A stretch of 64,000 bases of DNA from Bacillota bacterium (GTDB taxonomy: Bacteria; Bacillota; Clostridia; Acetivibrionales; DSM-1351): contig JAEZUC010000097.1 of assembly GCA_023443515.1 (NCBI GenBank), forward strand, positions 1-64,000, read 5' to 3'. The notes below the pieces were generated by a model. It ran no database searches. It was not told the origin of the DNA and saw only the letters and a list, made by a program, of their open reading frames with translations. Shown here one piece after another: positions 52,547 to 60,211 of this stretch. Made by a program: the position numbers and the translations under genes. How positions within the stretch are numbered: position 1 is the first letter of the stretch; each line of letters starts with the position of its first letter.

Positions 52547-53473
52547 TTACCTGCTTCCTTCAAACATTCTAAGCAGTCGCAGATAATGATTTGCTTCACG
52601 CAGCACGTGGTCACCAAGCAGAGGTATTATAATTGATCTTATTTTACATGAGAGAATTCCCTGTGTACCCTGTGCCTTGAAATTTCTAAAATCTTCAGTT
52701 GCCTTTAAGCTTTCTTCAGTAACATTAGTCAATGGAGCAGTAGCATCCATTGCCAACTTAGCTTCTGCTGTCAATTGATCAAACTCATTTCCAAAATCAT
52801 TAGCTTGATTGATCAAATTATTTTCTGTCGGGTCAAGAAGTCCCCTTATGAACTTAGCATGTTCTGCCATCTGCCTGTTCCAGAAAAATTCCTGTTGGTA
52901 AGCTTCTCTTTCAAGACTGAGTTCTTCCCTGTTTTGAAGTCTCCTAAGCTGCAGAAGATATAATTCAGCCTCACGAGTTATGTGCAATATCAACAAGGGA
53001 TAATTAGATGTGAACATTTTACAGCTCAAAACATTAGACAAAATATTTGTTTTAAACCTTATTAACGCTGCAGTTGCATTTATTGCCCGGTGGTTAATAG
53101 CCGATACACGTCTTTCAAGCATAGGACTGGCCGGTATCATGCCACCACCCATTAATCCTGCTTCTGCCTGTGTCAGTTGAGTTGGTATCTGTACTCCCGT
53201 AAAATATGTTGTTGCCTGTTCTGCTTTGATAGTAAAGGGTGTTATTACTTCACCGGATTGTATAACGCTTGGATTAACAACACCGTTGGAAAGTGAAATA
53301 ACATCACCCAAAATTCTATCAAATTCTCTGCGAAAATTGTCAGCCTGTTGGGTAAAACTAGTGTCCTTTGGTGTAAACGCCGCTTCAAGGAAAAATGAGT
53401 GTTCTTTCATAATCCTTGCAAAAAATAAATGTAAACCTAGTGACTGTTTTATAAATTCATTGATTGACATCAT
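52547..53473 (-). CDS. DUF2935 family protein
   Basis: A 308-aa soluble helical protein made of two similar halves. Each half has an E/H pattern such as FFARIMKEHSFFLEAAF in the first and FFWNRQMAEHAKFIRGL in the second, followed by QADNFRREFD or QANDFGNEFD. This is the DUF2935 duplication, a four-helix arrangement that may bind metal. Function is unknown; the family is common in spore-forming Firmicutes. It stands alone on the minus strand with a divergent MFS gene on its other side. Confidence 0.85.
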   Translation of the reverse strand: MMSINEFIKQSLGLHLFFARIMKEHSFFLEAAFTPKDTSFTQQADNFRREFDRILGDVISLSNGVVNPSVIQSGEVITPFTIKAEQATTYFTGVQIPTQLTQAEAGLMGGGMIPASPMLERRVSAINHRAINATAALIRFKTNILSNVLSCKMFTSNYPLLILHITREAELYLLQLRRLQNREELSLEREAYQQEFFWNRQMAEHAKFIRGLLDPTENNLINQANDFGNEFDQLTAEAKLAMDATAPLTNVTEESLKATEDFRNFKAQGTQGILSCKIRSIIIPLLGDHVLREANHYLRLLRMFEGSR

Positions 53474-53656
53474 GGTAAATACCTCGTGTAGAAGGTTAAT
53501 TTATATTATTAATTTATGTCAACCTCATGTAAGATGTTACAAGATTTCATAACTTTATAACACGGCCTCCGGATATTGTTGGTATTCCTATTTCGATTAT
53601 GTTAAAATATGTTAAATAGAATTAAAAAAAACTAAAATTATTTAAGGAGAATAAAA

Positions 53657-53695
53657 ATGCAACTCTGTATTGTCTCTGCTCCGTGCAAGGTCTGA
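53657..53695 (+). CDS. Leader peptide of the MFS efflux gene (12 aa)
   Basis: A short frame encoding MQLCIVSAPCKV sits behind AAGGAGAATAAAA, a good ribosome site, and ends about 95 bases before the MFS start. Its last codons lie inside the first arm of a large hairpin. Short leaders with overlapping stems are the usual set-up for induction of drug-resistance genes by stalled ribosomes or by antitermination. The peptide sequence itself is not one that I recognise. Confidence 0.6.
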   Translation: MQLCIVSAPCKV

Positions 53696-53750
53696 TACGG
53701 ACGAAACCGCACGGGGCGAATTGATTTCGTCCGTTTGGCTTTGCACTTTC
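53681..53750 (+). promoter_or_regulatory. Attenuator-like alternative hairpins in the MFS leader
   Basis: A long hairpin pairs GTGCAA (53683-53688) with TTGCAC (53741-53746) and encloses a perfect 9-bp stem, CGGACGAAA (53698-53706) with TTTCGTCCG (53725-53733). A T-rich stretch follows. An exclusive alternative pairs CTCCGTGC, which lies in the end of the leader frame, with GCACGGGG (from about 53709). Mutually exclusive stems overlapping a leader frame are the pattern of an attenuator. Confidence 0.62.
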
Positions 53751-53790
53751 ATTAGATTGTTAAAATTCTATATGAAAGAGGATTAAAGTC

Positions 53791-55089
53791 ATGATTTCAA
53801 ATTTCAAAACTAGCATCAGGGAACTTAACGCATTCCTATTGTTATGGATAACGCAGTCATTTTCGGCACTTGGTAGCGCAATGACTAACTTTGCACTGGT
53901 TATTTGGTCTTATCAGCAGCAAGGGTCTGCTCTTACCACCTCGCTTTTGGCCATCTGTTCCTATGCACCATATGTCCTTCTGAGTATCTTCGCTGGTGCA
54001 CTTAGCGACCGATGGAACAAGAAGCTCACCATGCTGATTAGTGACAGCTTTGCGGCACTTTGTACCATTACGGTACTTTTTCTGCTGACAACCGGTAAAC
54101 TCCAGATCTGGCATCTGTACTTGATTAACACCCTGAATGGATTGATGAATACGGTACAGCAACCGGCATCAGAGGTGACCATCAGCCTGTTGACTCCGAA
54201 AAAGCACTACCAGAAGGTCAGCGGGATGCGCTCCTTCTCTAATTCGCTGGTTACAATACTGACACCTGTACTTGCCACTGCAATACTTTCCTTTACAAGC
54301 GTAGAATTCGTCATTCTATTTGACTTGATTACATATGCCACAGCGTTTGTGTCGTTGCTATGCTTTATCAAAATTCCGAAAGTTACAGAACAGAGCAATA
54401 CTGCCGGCGATACGGTGTTTAAGTCTGCCAAAAGCGGTTTTCGGTATCTCAAGGACAATAGGGGAATTCTGCATTTGATTCTGTTTTTGGCCGTAATCAA
54501 TTTTACCGCCTCCATCTTTAATGCAGCACTGCCTGCAATGTTGCTGTCACGCAGTGGTGGCGGAGAGGTAACCCTTGGTATGGTCAATACCGTAACGGGA
54601 ATAGCAACGATGGCTGGAAGCATCTTGGTTTCAATCCTGCCACCGCCCAAAAGCCGGGTTAGAGTTATTTGTAATTCCTTACTTTTTGCCATGAGTACCG
54701 AAAATTTTATTCTTGCTTTTGGTAGGTCTACGTGGGTGTGGTGTTTGGGTGCAATCTTAGGCTGGATATTCATTCCTGTTATGGGGGCCAACATGGATGT
54801 GCTTTTTCGGTCAAAAATACCTATTGAGATGCAGGGGCGTGTTTATTCAGTAAGGAATACATTGCAATTTTTTACAATTCCTTTAGGCTATCTGTGTGGT
54901 GGTTTCTTTGTTGACAGGGTCTTTGAACCTTTTATGGCAGAGCAGTCAATGAGTAGTCTGTGGGTTACATTGTTCGGGTCAGGAAAAGGCTCGGGAGCAG
55001 CTCTGCTATTTTTTATAATCGGGATTTTTGGCGCATTATCCTGTCTGCCATTTCGGGTGGATAGAAATATTTGGAGATTGGAAGAATAG
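53791..55089 (+). CDS. MFS drug-efflux transporter (Mef-like)
   Basis: A 432-aa major facilitator protein with about twelve membrane segments. The first loop carries the MFS motif in GALSDRWNKKLTM, and the start LLWITQSFSALGSAMTNFAL is typical of the macrolide-efflux-like MFS group. AAAGAGGATTAAAGTC precedes ATG. The elaborate leader upstream suggests induction by a translation-targeting drug. The substrate is not known. Its codon use looks less AT-rich than that of the neighbours, which fits acquisition by transfer. Confidence 0.83.
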   Translation: MISNFKTSIRELNAFLLLWITQSFSALGSAMTNFALVIWSYQQQGSALTTSLLAICSYAPYVLLSIFAGALSDRWNKKLTMLISDSFAALCTITVLFLLTTGKLQIWHLYLINTLNGLMNTVQQPASEVTISLLTPKKHYQKVSGMRSFSNSLVTILTPVLATAILSFTSVEFVILFDLITYATAFVSLLCFIKIPKVTEQSNTAGDTVFKSAKSGFRYLKDNRGILHLILFLAVINFTASIFNAALPAMLLSRSGGGEVTLGMVNTVTGIATMAGSILVSILPPPKSRVRVICNSLLFAMSTENFILAFGRSTWVWCLGAILGWIFIPVMGANMDVLFRSKIPIEMQGRVYSVRNTLQFFTIPLGYLCGGFFVDRVFEPFMAEQSMSSLWVTLFGSGKGSGAALLFFIIGIFGALSCLPFRVDRNIWRLEE

Positions 55090-55128
55090 TTTTAAGCTTA
55101 ATGCTAAATTTTTTATCTAAAAATATAT

Positions 55129-55158
55129 ACCCTCGATACATCAACATGTATCGAGGGT
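55129..55158. terminator. Bidirectional terminator between MFS and kinase genes
   Basis: A perfect stem of 12 or more bp (CCCTCGATACAT paired with ATGTATCGAGGG) is flanked by T-rich sequence on both strands. It lies 40 bases after the MFS stop and about 90 bases after the stop of the convergent kinase gene. Confidence 0.78.
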
Positions 55159-55246
55159 AGCTATCTTTATTGAGCATAATCCAATTGTCCCTGATAGACA
55201 ATCCACGTTCCGTAGATTATTCAAGATGACAGTTGAAAACAAACAA

Positions 55247-55765
55247 TTATTTCGCAAAGTGTATCAAAATATCCTCCACGGATTTTTCAGGGGACTGTTC
55301 TGATGTATCCAGCCAAAAACCTATTCTGGGAGTCTCCTTCATAAAACCTTCATACAATGACTCTACAGTAAAGCCGGAATACCCCACCTTTCCCCGTAGC
55401 TTTTCACGGTTCTTTACAGTCTCAACATTCGGACAAAGAACTATTGTTAGAACAGGATAATCCTTCAACATATCCAATATGCGGTTTAATTCCTCTCCGT
55501 AGTAGTTATCCTGTAAAACAACGGAAAATCCGTTGTCATAATAGGTTTTTGCAGCATCGGTTGCCAAGCGGTAACGCAGATGCAGTTGCCGTATAGCCTC
55601 ACCAGACGGCTGAGCGGACATTTCGGCGCGTCCTGATACAATCATCCTGCGAAACACATCCCCTCGCAGATGCACACCATTCTCCATTCTCGCCGCGAGC
55701 AGTTCCGCAACTGTTGATTTTCCGGACGCCATAACTCCGGTAATTAAATATATTGCTCTTTTCAT
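55247..55765 (-). CDS. Small P-loop kinase (zeta-toxin/AAA-like)
   Basis: A 172-aa P-loop protein with Walker A in LITGVMASGKSTVAELLA and the lid-like VLCPNVETVKNREKLRGKVG. It resembles chloramphenicol-phosphotransferase-like and zeta-like kinases of small molecules or nucleotides. No antitoxin gene accompanies it. It is encoded just downstream of the rifamycin phosphotransferase homologue on the same strand, so a resistance-related role is possible but not shown. Confidence 0.72.
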   Translation of the reverse strand: MKRAIYLITGVMASGKSTVAELLAARMENGVHLRGDVFRRMIVSGRAEMSAQPSGEAIRQLHLRYRLATDAAKTYYDNGFSVVLQDNYYGEELNRILDMLKDYPVLTIVLCPNVETVKNREKLRGKVGYSGFTVESLYEGFMKETPRIGFWLDTSEQSPEKSVEDILIHFAK

Positions 55766-55838
55766 AAAATACCCTCTAATTTATAAAATTTTAAGTCAGT
55801 ACATTTCCTATACATTATTAAAGAAACCAAGGAATTCC

Positions 55839-58454
55839 CTAAAGTATTTCTACATACCCTTCTAGTCCGTTCACCCGAATTCTTTCTCCGTCTTTTATCA
55901 ATCTGGTAGCATGCTCCACTCCAATAACTGCAGGCAAACCATATTCGCGTGCTATAACTACTCCATGGGTCATCATTCCGCCAACTTCCGTTACCAGACC
56001 TTTTATTGATACAAACAGAGGTGTCCAGCTTGGGTCTGTAAAGGCTGTGACTAAAATATCGCCTTCTTCTAAATCAGCATTTTTCATATCCATAATTACA
56101 CGCGCCCGTCCTTCTACCACCCCTGAAGAAACAGGCAAACCCACAATAGCTTCATTTGGGAGATTTTCTCGTTTGTATTTTCCCACAACGATTTCTCCAT
56201 CAGATGTGATAACACGTGGTGGTGTTAATTTTTTATATAAATTATACTCTTCTTTACGTTTGTTGATTACCTTGTAATCCACTTTTTGGGAGCGAATGGC
56301 TTCATGAAGTTCTTCAAAAGTCAGATAGTATATATCTTCTTTTTCATTAATAACGTCGGCTTGAACAAGCTTTTCGGCTTCTTTCAGTAATGCCTGCTTA
56401 TAAACATAATAACGACTGACAATGCTGTATTTTGGATATTCACGATATCCGGCTAAATTTCGTAGCAGATCTATCATTTGCTTTGTCTCTTGGGCTTTTT
56501 GCTTGCCCTCCGGCAATAGCTGTAACCGTTCCAGTAACTCTTTCTCTTTTTGTAAAGCTGCTTGTCGTCCTTGTTCAAATTTCTTATGTGCGGCATCTGG
56601 TTCAAAGTTTTTGATATTGCTTAGAATCAATGGAATAAGAGTGTTAGGCTTTTCAATCCAGCGAGGCTTTGTGATATCAATTTCTCCACTGCATCTCATT
56701 CCGTATTTGTCAAGATAAGACAAAATGGCAGCCTTGGTCTCTTGCCCCCCTTTAAACTTACCCAGTTCATTCAAAAAGTTATCATCTTTTGTAGCTTTCA
56801 AATACTCAATAACTTCTGTATAAGGACGTATTACATCTGCCACATCCAATAAGGCAAGGCCCATTTCGGAAGTAATATTATTGGGTACTGATTGAGAAAG
56901 AGTATCTGCCGGGTTTTTATCACCTAACCACTCTTTCATATTTTCATTGAGCCATGTTATAGTTGCTGCAACAGCCATAATTACGCCCATACTTTGAGGA
57001 TTAAATAAGCTCTGCTTAAATTGCAGAGTATCTTCTTGAATAAAATCAAATAAATCTGCACCTGATTTTGTTTGGATGTTTAGTTTTAATGTTTCAATAG
57101 ATACCCGACTTTTCTCAATCAGACTGGAAACGATTAGCGGATCATTCCCTGCCTGAGCCTGAATATCTGCAGAGGACATGGCTTTATTACCTTTACCTGA
57201 AGCTTGTTCTTTCTGGTCATCCGGTAAAGGTTTTTTAAAATCTCCACGTTCTATGATAGTCATCAATGCGTCTTTTATGAGAGGATCGTGTTGTCCCATG
57301 TTGTTTAATAAAATTTCCCTCATGTCAGGTGAAGCCAGCATTTGCGCCACCTCAACAAAGGCTCTTCCACCCGCTTTAAACATTTGCCCGGCTGCTGTTA
57401 ACTGCCAAAAAGACAGCCCTAATGGTTTCATAGCATCTGTCATCATTTGTTGATGTCCTACTGAAATATAAACATGATATCCAGTATCGTTGGCTTCAGG
57501 TATGGGATATAATGTAGTAATCGGACGGCTTTGGACAATATAAAATGAATCATCCGCAAAGCACCATTCAATATCCTGAGGACAGCCGAAATGGTCCTCA
57601 ATCTTTCTTCCTATTGACTCAAGCTGCAAAATCTGCTCATCCGTCAGCACTTGCCTGTTCTGTAGGTCAGGGTCAATCTCCTGCTTTTTAGTACCACCCT
57701 CTTTTAGTGCATATATGGCCAGTTTCTTTGTTGATATTTTTTTGTCAATAATCTTGCTGTTATGCACTTTATAGTTATCAGCATTTACCAGTCCAGAAAC
57801 CAAGGCTTCGCCAAGCCCAAAACTTGCATCTATTGATAATACTTTTCTGTTTGAACTTACAGGATCGGCAGTAAACAAAATTCCTGCCACCTGTGGGAAT
57901 ACCATCTTCTGAACAATAACAGACAATTGTACTTTACGATGGTCATAGCCGTTTTGTATACGGTAAATTACTGCTCTCTCCGTAAACAGCGATGCCCAGC
58001 ACTTGCTGATATGCTTTAAGACTGATTTTATTCCAATAATATTCAGATACGTATCCTGCTGACCCGCAAAGGAGGCATTGGGTAAATCCTCTGAAGTTGC
58101 ACTGGAACGTACAGCATATGGGGTTTTTTCACCATATTGGGAGAGAAACTGAGTTATATCTTCAATAATGTCTTCAGGAATTGCCGTCTCTTCAATCACT
58201 CCACGAATTTCACTGCTGAGTTTACCTATTTTATCACGGTCTTCCGCATTAAGAAAAGATAACTCATCAAGTAGTTTCTTAATCTCCGGGATTTCCCGAA
58301 TAACTCTTTTAAAAGCATCGGTAGAAATACAAAAACCGTCCGGTACACGTATACCTTCAATCTTGGAAAGTTCACCCAGGTTTGCACCTTTCCCCCCCAC
58401 AATCTTGAGTTTTGTTTTGTCAGTGTCCTGAATACTTAATACATAAGAACTCAT
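55839..58454 (-). CDS. rph: Rifamycin-inactivating phosphotransferase homologue
   Basis: An 871-aa PEP-synthase-like enzyme. The N-terminal ATP-grasp part reads GGKGANLGELSKI, then YAVRSSATSEDLPNASFAGQ and EWCFADDSFYIVQSRPITT. A middle substrate-binding region begins YISVGHQQMMTDAMKPLG, a sequence typical of RPH rather than of PEP synthase or PPDK. The C-terminal swivelling domain carries MMTHGVVIAREYGLPAV with catalytic His830. Length agrees with characterised RPH proteins of about 865 aa. It would use ATP to phosphorylate rifamycins. It may protect against environmental rifamycins. Start is ATG. Confidence 0.86.
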   Translation of the reverse strand: MSSYVLSIQDTDKTKLKIVGGKGANLGELSKIEGIRVPDGFCISTDAFKRVIREIPEIKKLLDELSFLNAEDRDKIGKLSSEIRGVIEETAIPEDIIEDITQFLSQYGEKTPYAVRSSATSEDLPNASFAGQQDTYLNIIGIKSVLKHISKCWASLFTERAVIYRIQNGYDHRKVQLSVIVQKMVFPQVAGILFTADPVSSNRKVLSIDASFGLGEALVSGLVNADNYKVHNSKIIDKKISTKKLAIYALKEGGTKKQEIDPDLQNRQVLTDEQILQLESIGRKIEDHFGCPQDIEWCFADDSFYIVQSRPITTLYPIPEANDTGYHVYISVGHQQMMTDAMKPLGLSFWQLTAAGQMFKAGGRAFVEVAQMLASPDMREILLNNMGQHDPLIKDALMTIIERGDFKKPLPDDQKEQASGKGNKAMSSADIQAQAGNDPLIVSSLIEKSRVSIETLKLNIQTKSGADLFDFIQEDTLQFKQSLFNPQSMGVIMAVAATITWLNENMKEWLGDKNPADTLSQSVPNNITSEMGLALLDVADVIRPYTEVIEYLKATKDDNFLNELGKFKGGQETKAAILSYLDKYGMRCSGEIDITKPRWIEKPNTLIPLILSNIKNFEPDAAHKKFEQGRQAALQKEKELLERLQLLPEGKQKAQETKQMIDLLRNLAGYREYPKYSIVSRYYVYKQALLKEAEKLVQADVINEKEDIYYLTFEELHEAIRSQKVDYKVINKRKEEYNLYKKLTPPRVITSDGEIVVGKYKRENLPNEAIVGLPVSSGVVEGRARVIMDMKNADLEEGDILVTAFTDPSWTPLFVSIKGLVTEVGGMMTHGVVIAREYGLPAVIGVEHATRLIKDGERIRVNGLEGYVEIL

Positions 58455-58643
58455 ACCTTTCCCTCCTCCAGTTATTATTTGTTGAAGAATATTAGCCTAT
58501 ATATAATTATTTACCATTAATAAATATACCATTACTCTCAAACGTTGTTTTAGTGTGTTATTGGATTATAGCACTTGGAAATCGGAACAAACAGTCTACA
58601 TTTTATTTTTTTTGTATGGTATAATTAAACTGGAGAGAAAGAG

Positions 58644-58686
58644 AAAAGAGCAAAGTTGCAATAAATTGCATACGCTTTGCTCTTTT
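58644..58686 (-). terminator. Terminator downstream of the GH5 gene
   Basis: A 12-bp stem AAAAGAGCAAAG (58644-58655) with CTTTGCTCTTTT (58675-58686) encloses a second 6-bp stem (TGCAAT/ATTGCA). On the minus strand a TTTTCTCTTTC run follows. It lies 35 bases after the cellulase stop codon. Confidence 0.75.
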
Positions 58687-58720
58687 TGTATTCTTTACTT
58701 TTATTTTTATTTCTTTAACT

Positions 58721-60052
58721 TTATTTGAGTAATAGCATTTTTAACTTTGCTAAATCCAGTGCATCAATTACCCCATCTTCATTTATGTCCGCATTCTTTA
58801 CATTTATAGTATTATCAACACCCAGCAGGTACTTTTTCAATTGCGCATAATCAAGAGCATCAACTGTATTATCCCCATTTACATCACCAAGAACTATTGT
58901 GCTAGCTTCTTTATATTGCAAGAACATAGCCGCAAGCTGAGGGTCTCTGATTTTTCCTTCCGTTCTTGAGTAGTGAGTGCTGCTATCCCAAAGAAGAGGA
59001 CACAATCCCATATCATAGGCAGTTTTACAAACTGTTGTAATATAAAGTCTTACACTGGCAGGATCCTTATTTACAGTGGTAGTACCATATTCTCCTATAA
59101 TAACAGGAACCCCGTTATTTGAAAACTTGTTTTTCATCTTAGTAAAATCGGTTTTAACCTGGTTAATTTCTGCATCAGTTCCCCATGTAGTTGCACATTT
59201 GCCCCAGTCAGCATCCTGTTCAAGAATTGTAAAAGTAGACGGTGTATAATAATGTACAGAAATAATCAATTTATTACTTATAGTATCCGTAGGCATTTTA
59301 AAGCAATCATCACAGGTAAGATCAATATCCGTTGCATAGCCTGCAATCAAAAGGCAACGAGATGCGTTATTTCCTCCTGAAGCCCTTACAATGTCCACAA
59401 ATTTCTGATTAATATTATTAAGAATATTATATGCTCTTGTTTTATCTTCCCCGGATGAGCCACCGTATCTGTTCCAAATACTGTTCCAGCAACCCTCCTC
59501 ATTAAGAGACTCAAATATAAGGTTTTTAGGATAATCCTTGAAATAATTGCTTATTTGAGTCCAGACTGAAGTGTATTTCTTCATACATTCATCGTAATCC
59601 GTTGCAAATTTTTCAAACCATCCGCCATCCCAGTGAATATTTACAATGGCATATAAATCGTTGGCTGAACAATAATCTACTACTTCTTTAACACGTTTCA
59701 GAAGCTCAATATTTATGGTATAATCAGCTGCCATAAGGTTTGACCAGGCTACCGGGATACGAACAGTTTTAAAGCCTGCTGCGCGAATACCGTCAATCAT
59801 TTCCTTAGTTGTTACAGGATTTCCCCATGCAGTTTCGTAATCTTTAACAGTGCTTCCGTTTATCCAATCGCCACAAGCTTCAAGAGTATTCCCTAAATTC
59901 CACCCAATGCCCATATTCTTAACTGTTTCAACAGCTGTTTTATACTCTGTTAATGAAGAAGCTGCAAATACATTTGATGTAAATAACAAAGCTGATAAGA
60001 GAGAGAAAATCATTAAAAAAGACATTGTTTTTCTATAACTCCGATGTTTCAT
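58721..60052 (-). CDS. Dockerin-bearing GH5 endoglucanase
   Basis: A 443-aa secreted enzyme from the ATG at 60052 with GGAGGATTAGC upstream; a longer frame to 60121 has no ribosome site. A signal peptide covers residues 1 to about 31 (FLMIFSLLSALLFTSNVFAA). The GH5 domain has GIGWNLGNTLEA, the acid/base Glu in FESLNEEGC and the nucleophile Glu in PVIIGEYGTT. Residues 387-443 form a type I dockerin with two calcium loops (GDVNGDNTVDALDYAQLKK; ADINEDGVIDALDLAKLKM) and Ala-Leu dyads. It should cut beta-1,4-glucan chains as part of a cellulosome. Confidence 0.93.
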   Translation of the reverse strand: MKHRSYRKTMSFLMIFSLLSALLFTSNVFAASSLTEYKTAVETVKNMGIGWNLGNTLEACGDWINGSTVKDYETAWGNPVTTKEMIDGIRAAGFKTVRIPVAWSNLMAADYTINIELLKRVKEVVDYCSANDLYAIVNIHWDGGWFEKFATDYDECMKKYTSVWTQISNYFKDYPKNLIFESLNEEGCWNSIWNRYGGSSGEDKTRAYNILNNINQKFVDIVRASGGNNASRCLLIAGYATDIDLTCDDCFKMPTDTISNKLIISVHYYTPSTFTILEQDADWGKCATTWGTDAEINQVKTDFTKMKNKFSNNGVPVIIGEYGTTTVNKDPASVRLYITTVCKTAYDMGLCPLLWDSSTHYSRTEGKIRDPQLAAMFLQYKEASTIVLGDVNGDNTVDALDYAQLKKYLLGVDNTINVKNADINEDGVIDALDLAKLKMLLLK

Positions 60053-60211
60053 GCTAATCCTCCATTTTGCCTGCTGTTTGAGGCAGAAAATATTAATTAA
60101 AATCTGATAAGAGACTTGCACCTTGGCAGTAAGGTTTCTGTGATTTTAAATACAATAAAATACAATCCACAAAATCAGCTTCATATATTTTATTGATATC
60201 TTCTTATACTT

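Larger units (their letters stand above)
53474..53790. other. Intergenic region between DUF2935 and the MFS gene
   Basis: This 317-base gap holds the regulatory leader of the MFS gene: a 12-codon leader frame and overlapping hairpins (annotated separately). The part from 53474 to about 53640 is AT-rich and should contain divergent promoters, but no pair of boxes stood out clearly. Confidence 0.6.

Noticed and set aside
54207..54794. A 195-codon minus-strand frame
   Set aside because: It is antisense to the MFS gene, which has clear family motifs and twelve membrane segments; the frame has no recognisable domain.
60053..60121. N-terminal extension of the GH5 cellulase
   Set aside because: The added residues precede a normal signal peptide and have no ribosome site, whereas GGAGG precedes the ATG at 60052.
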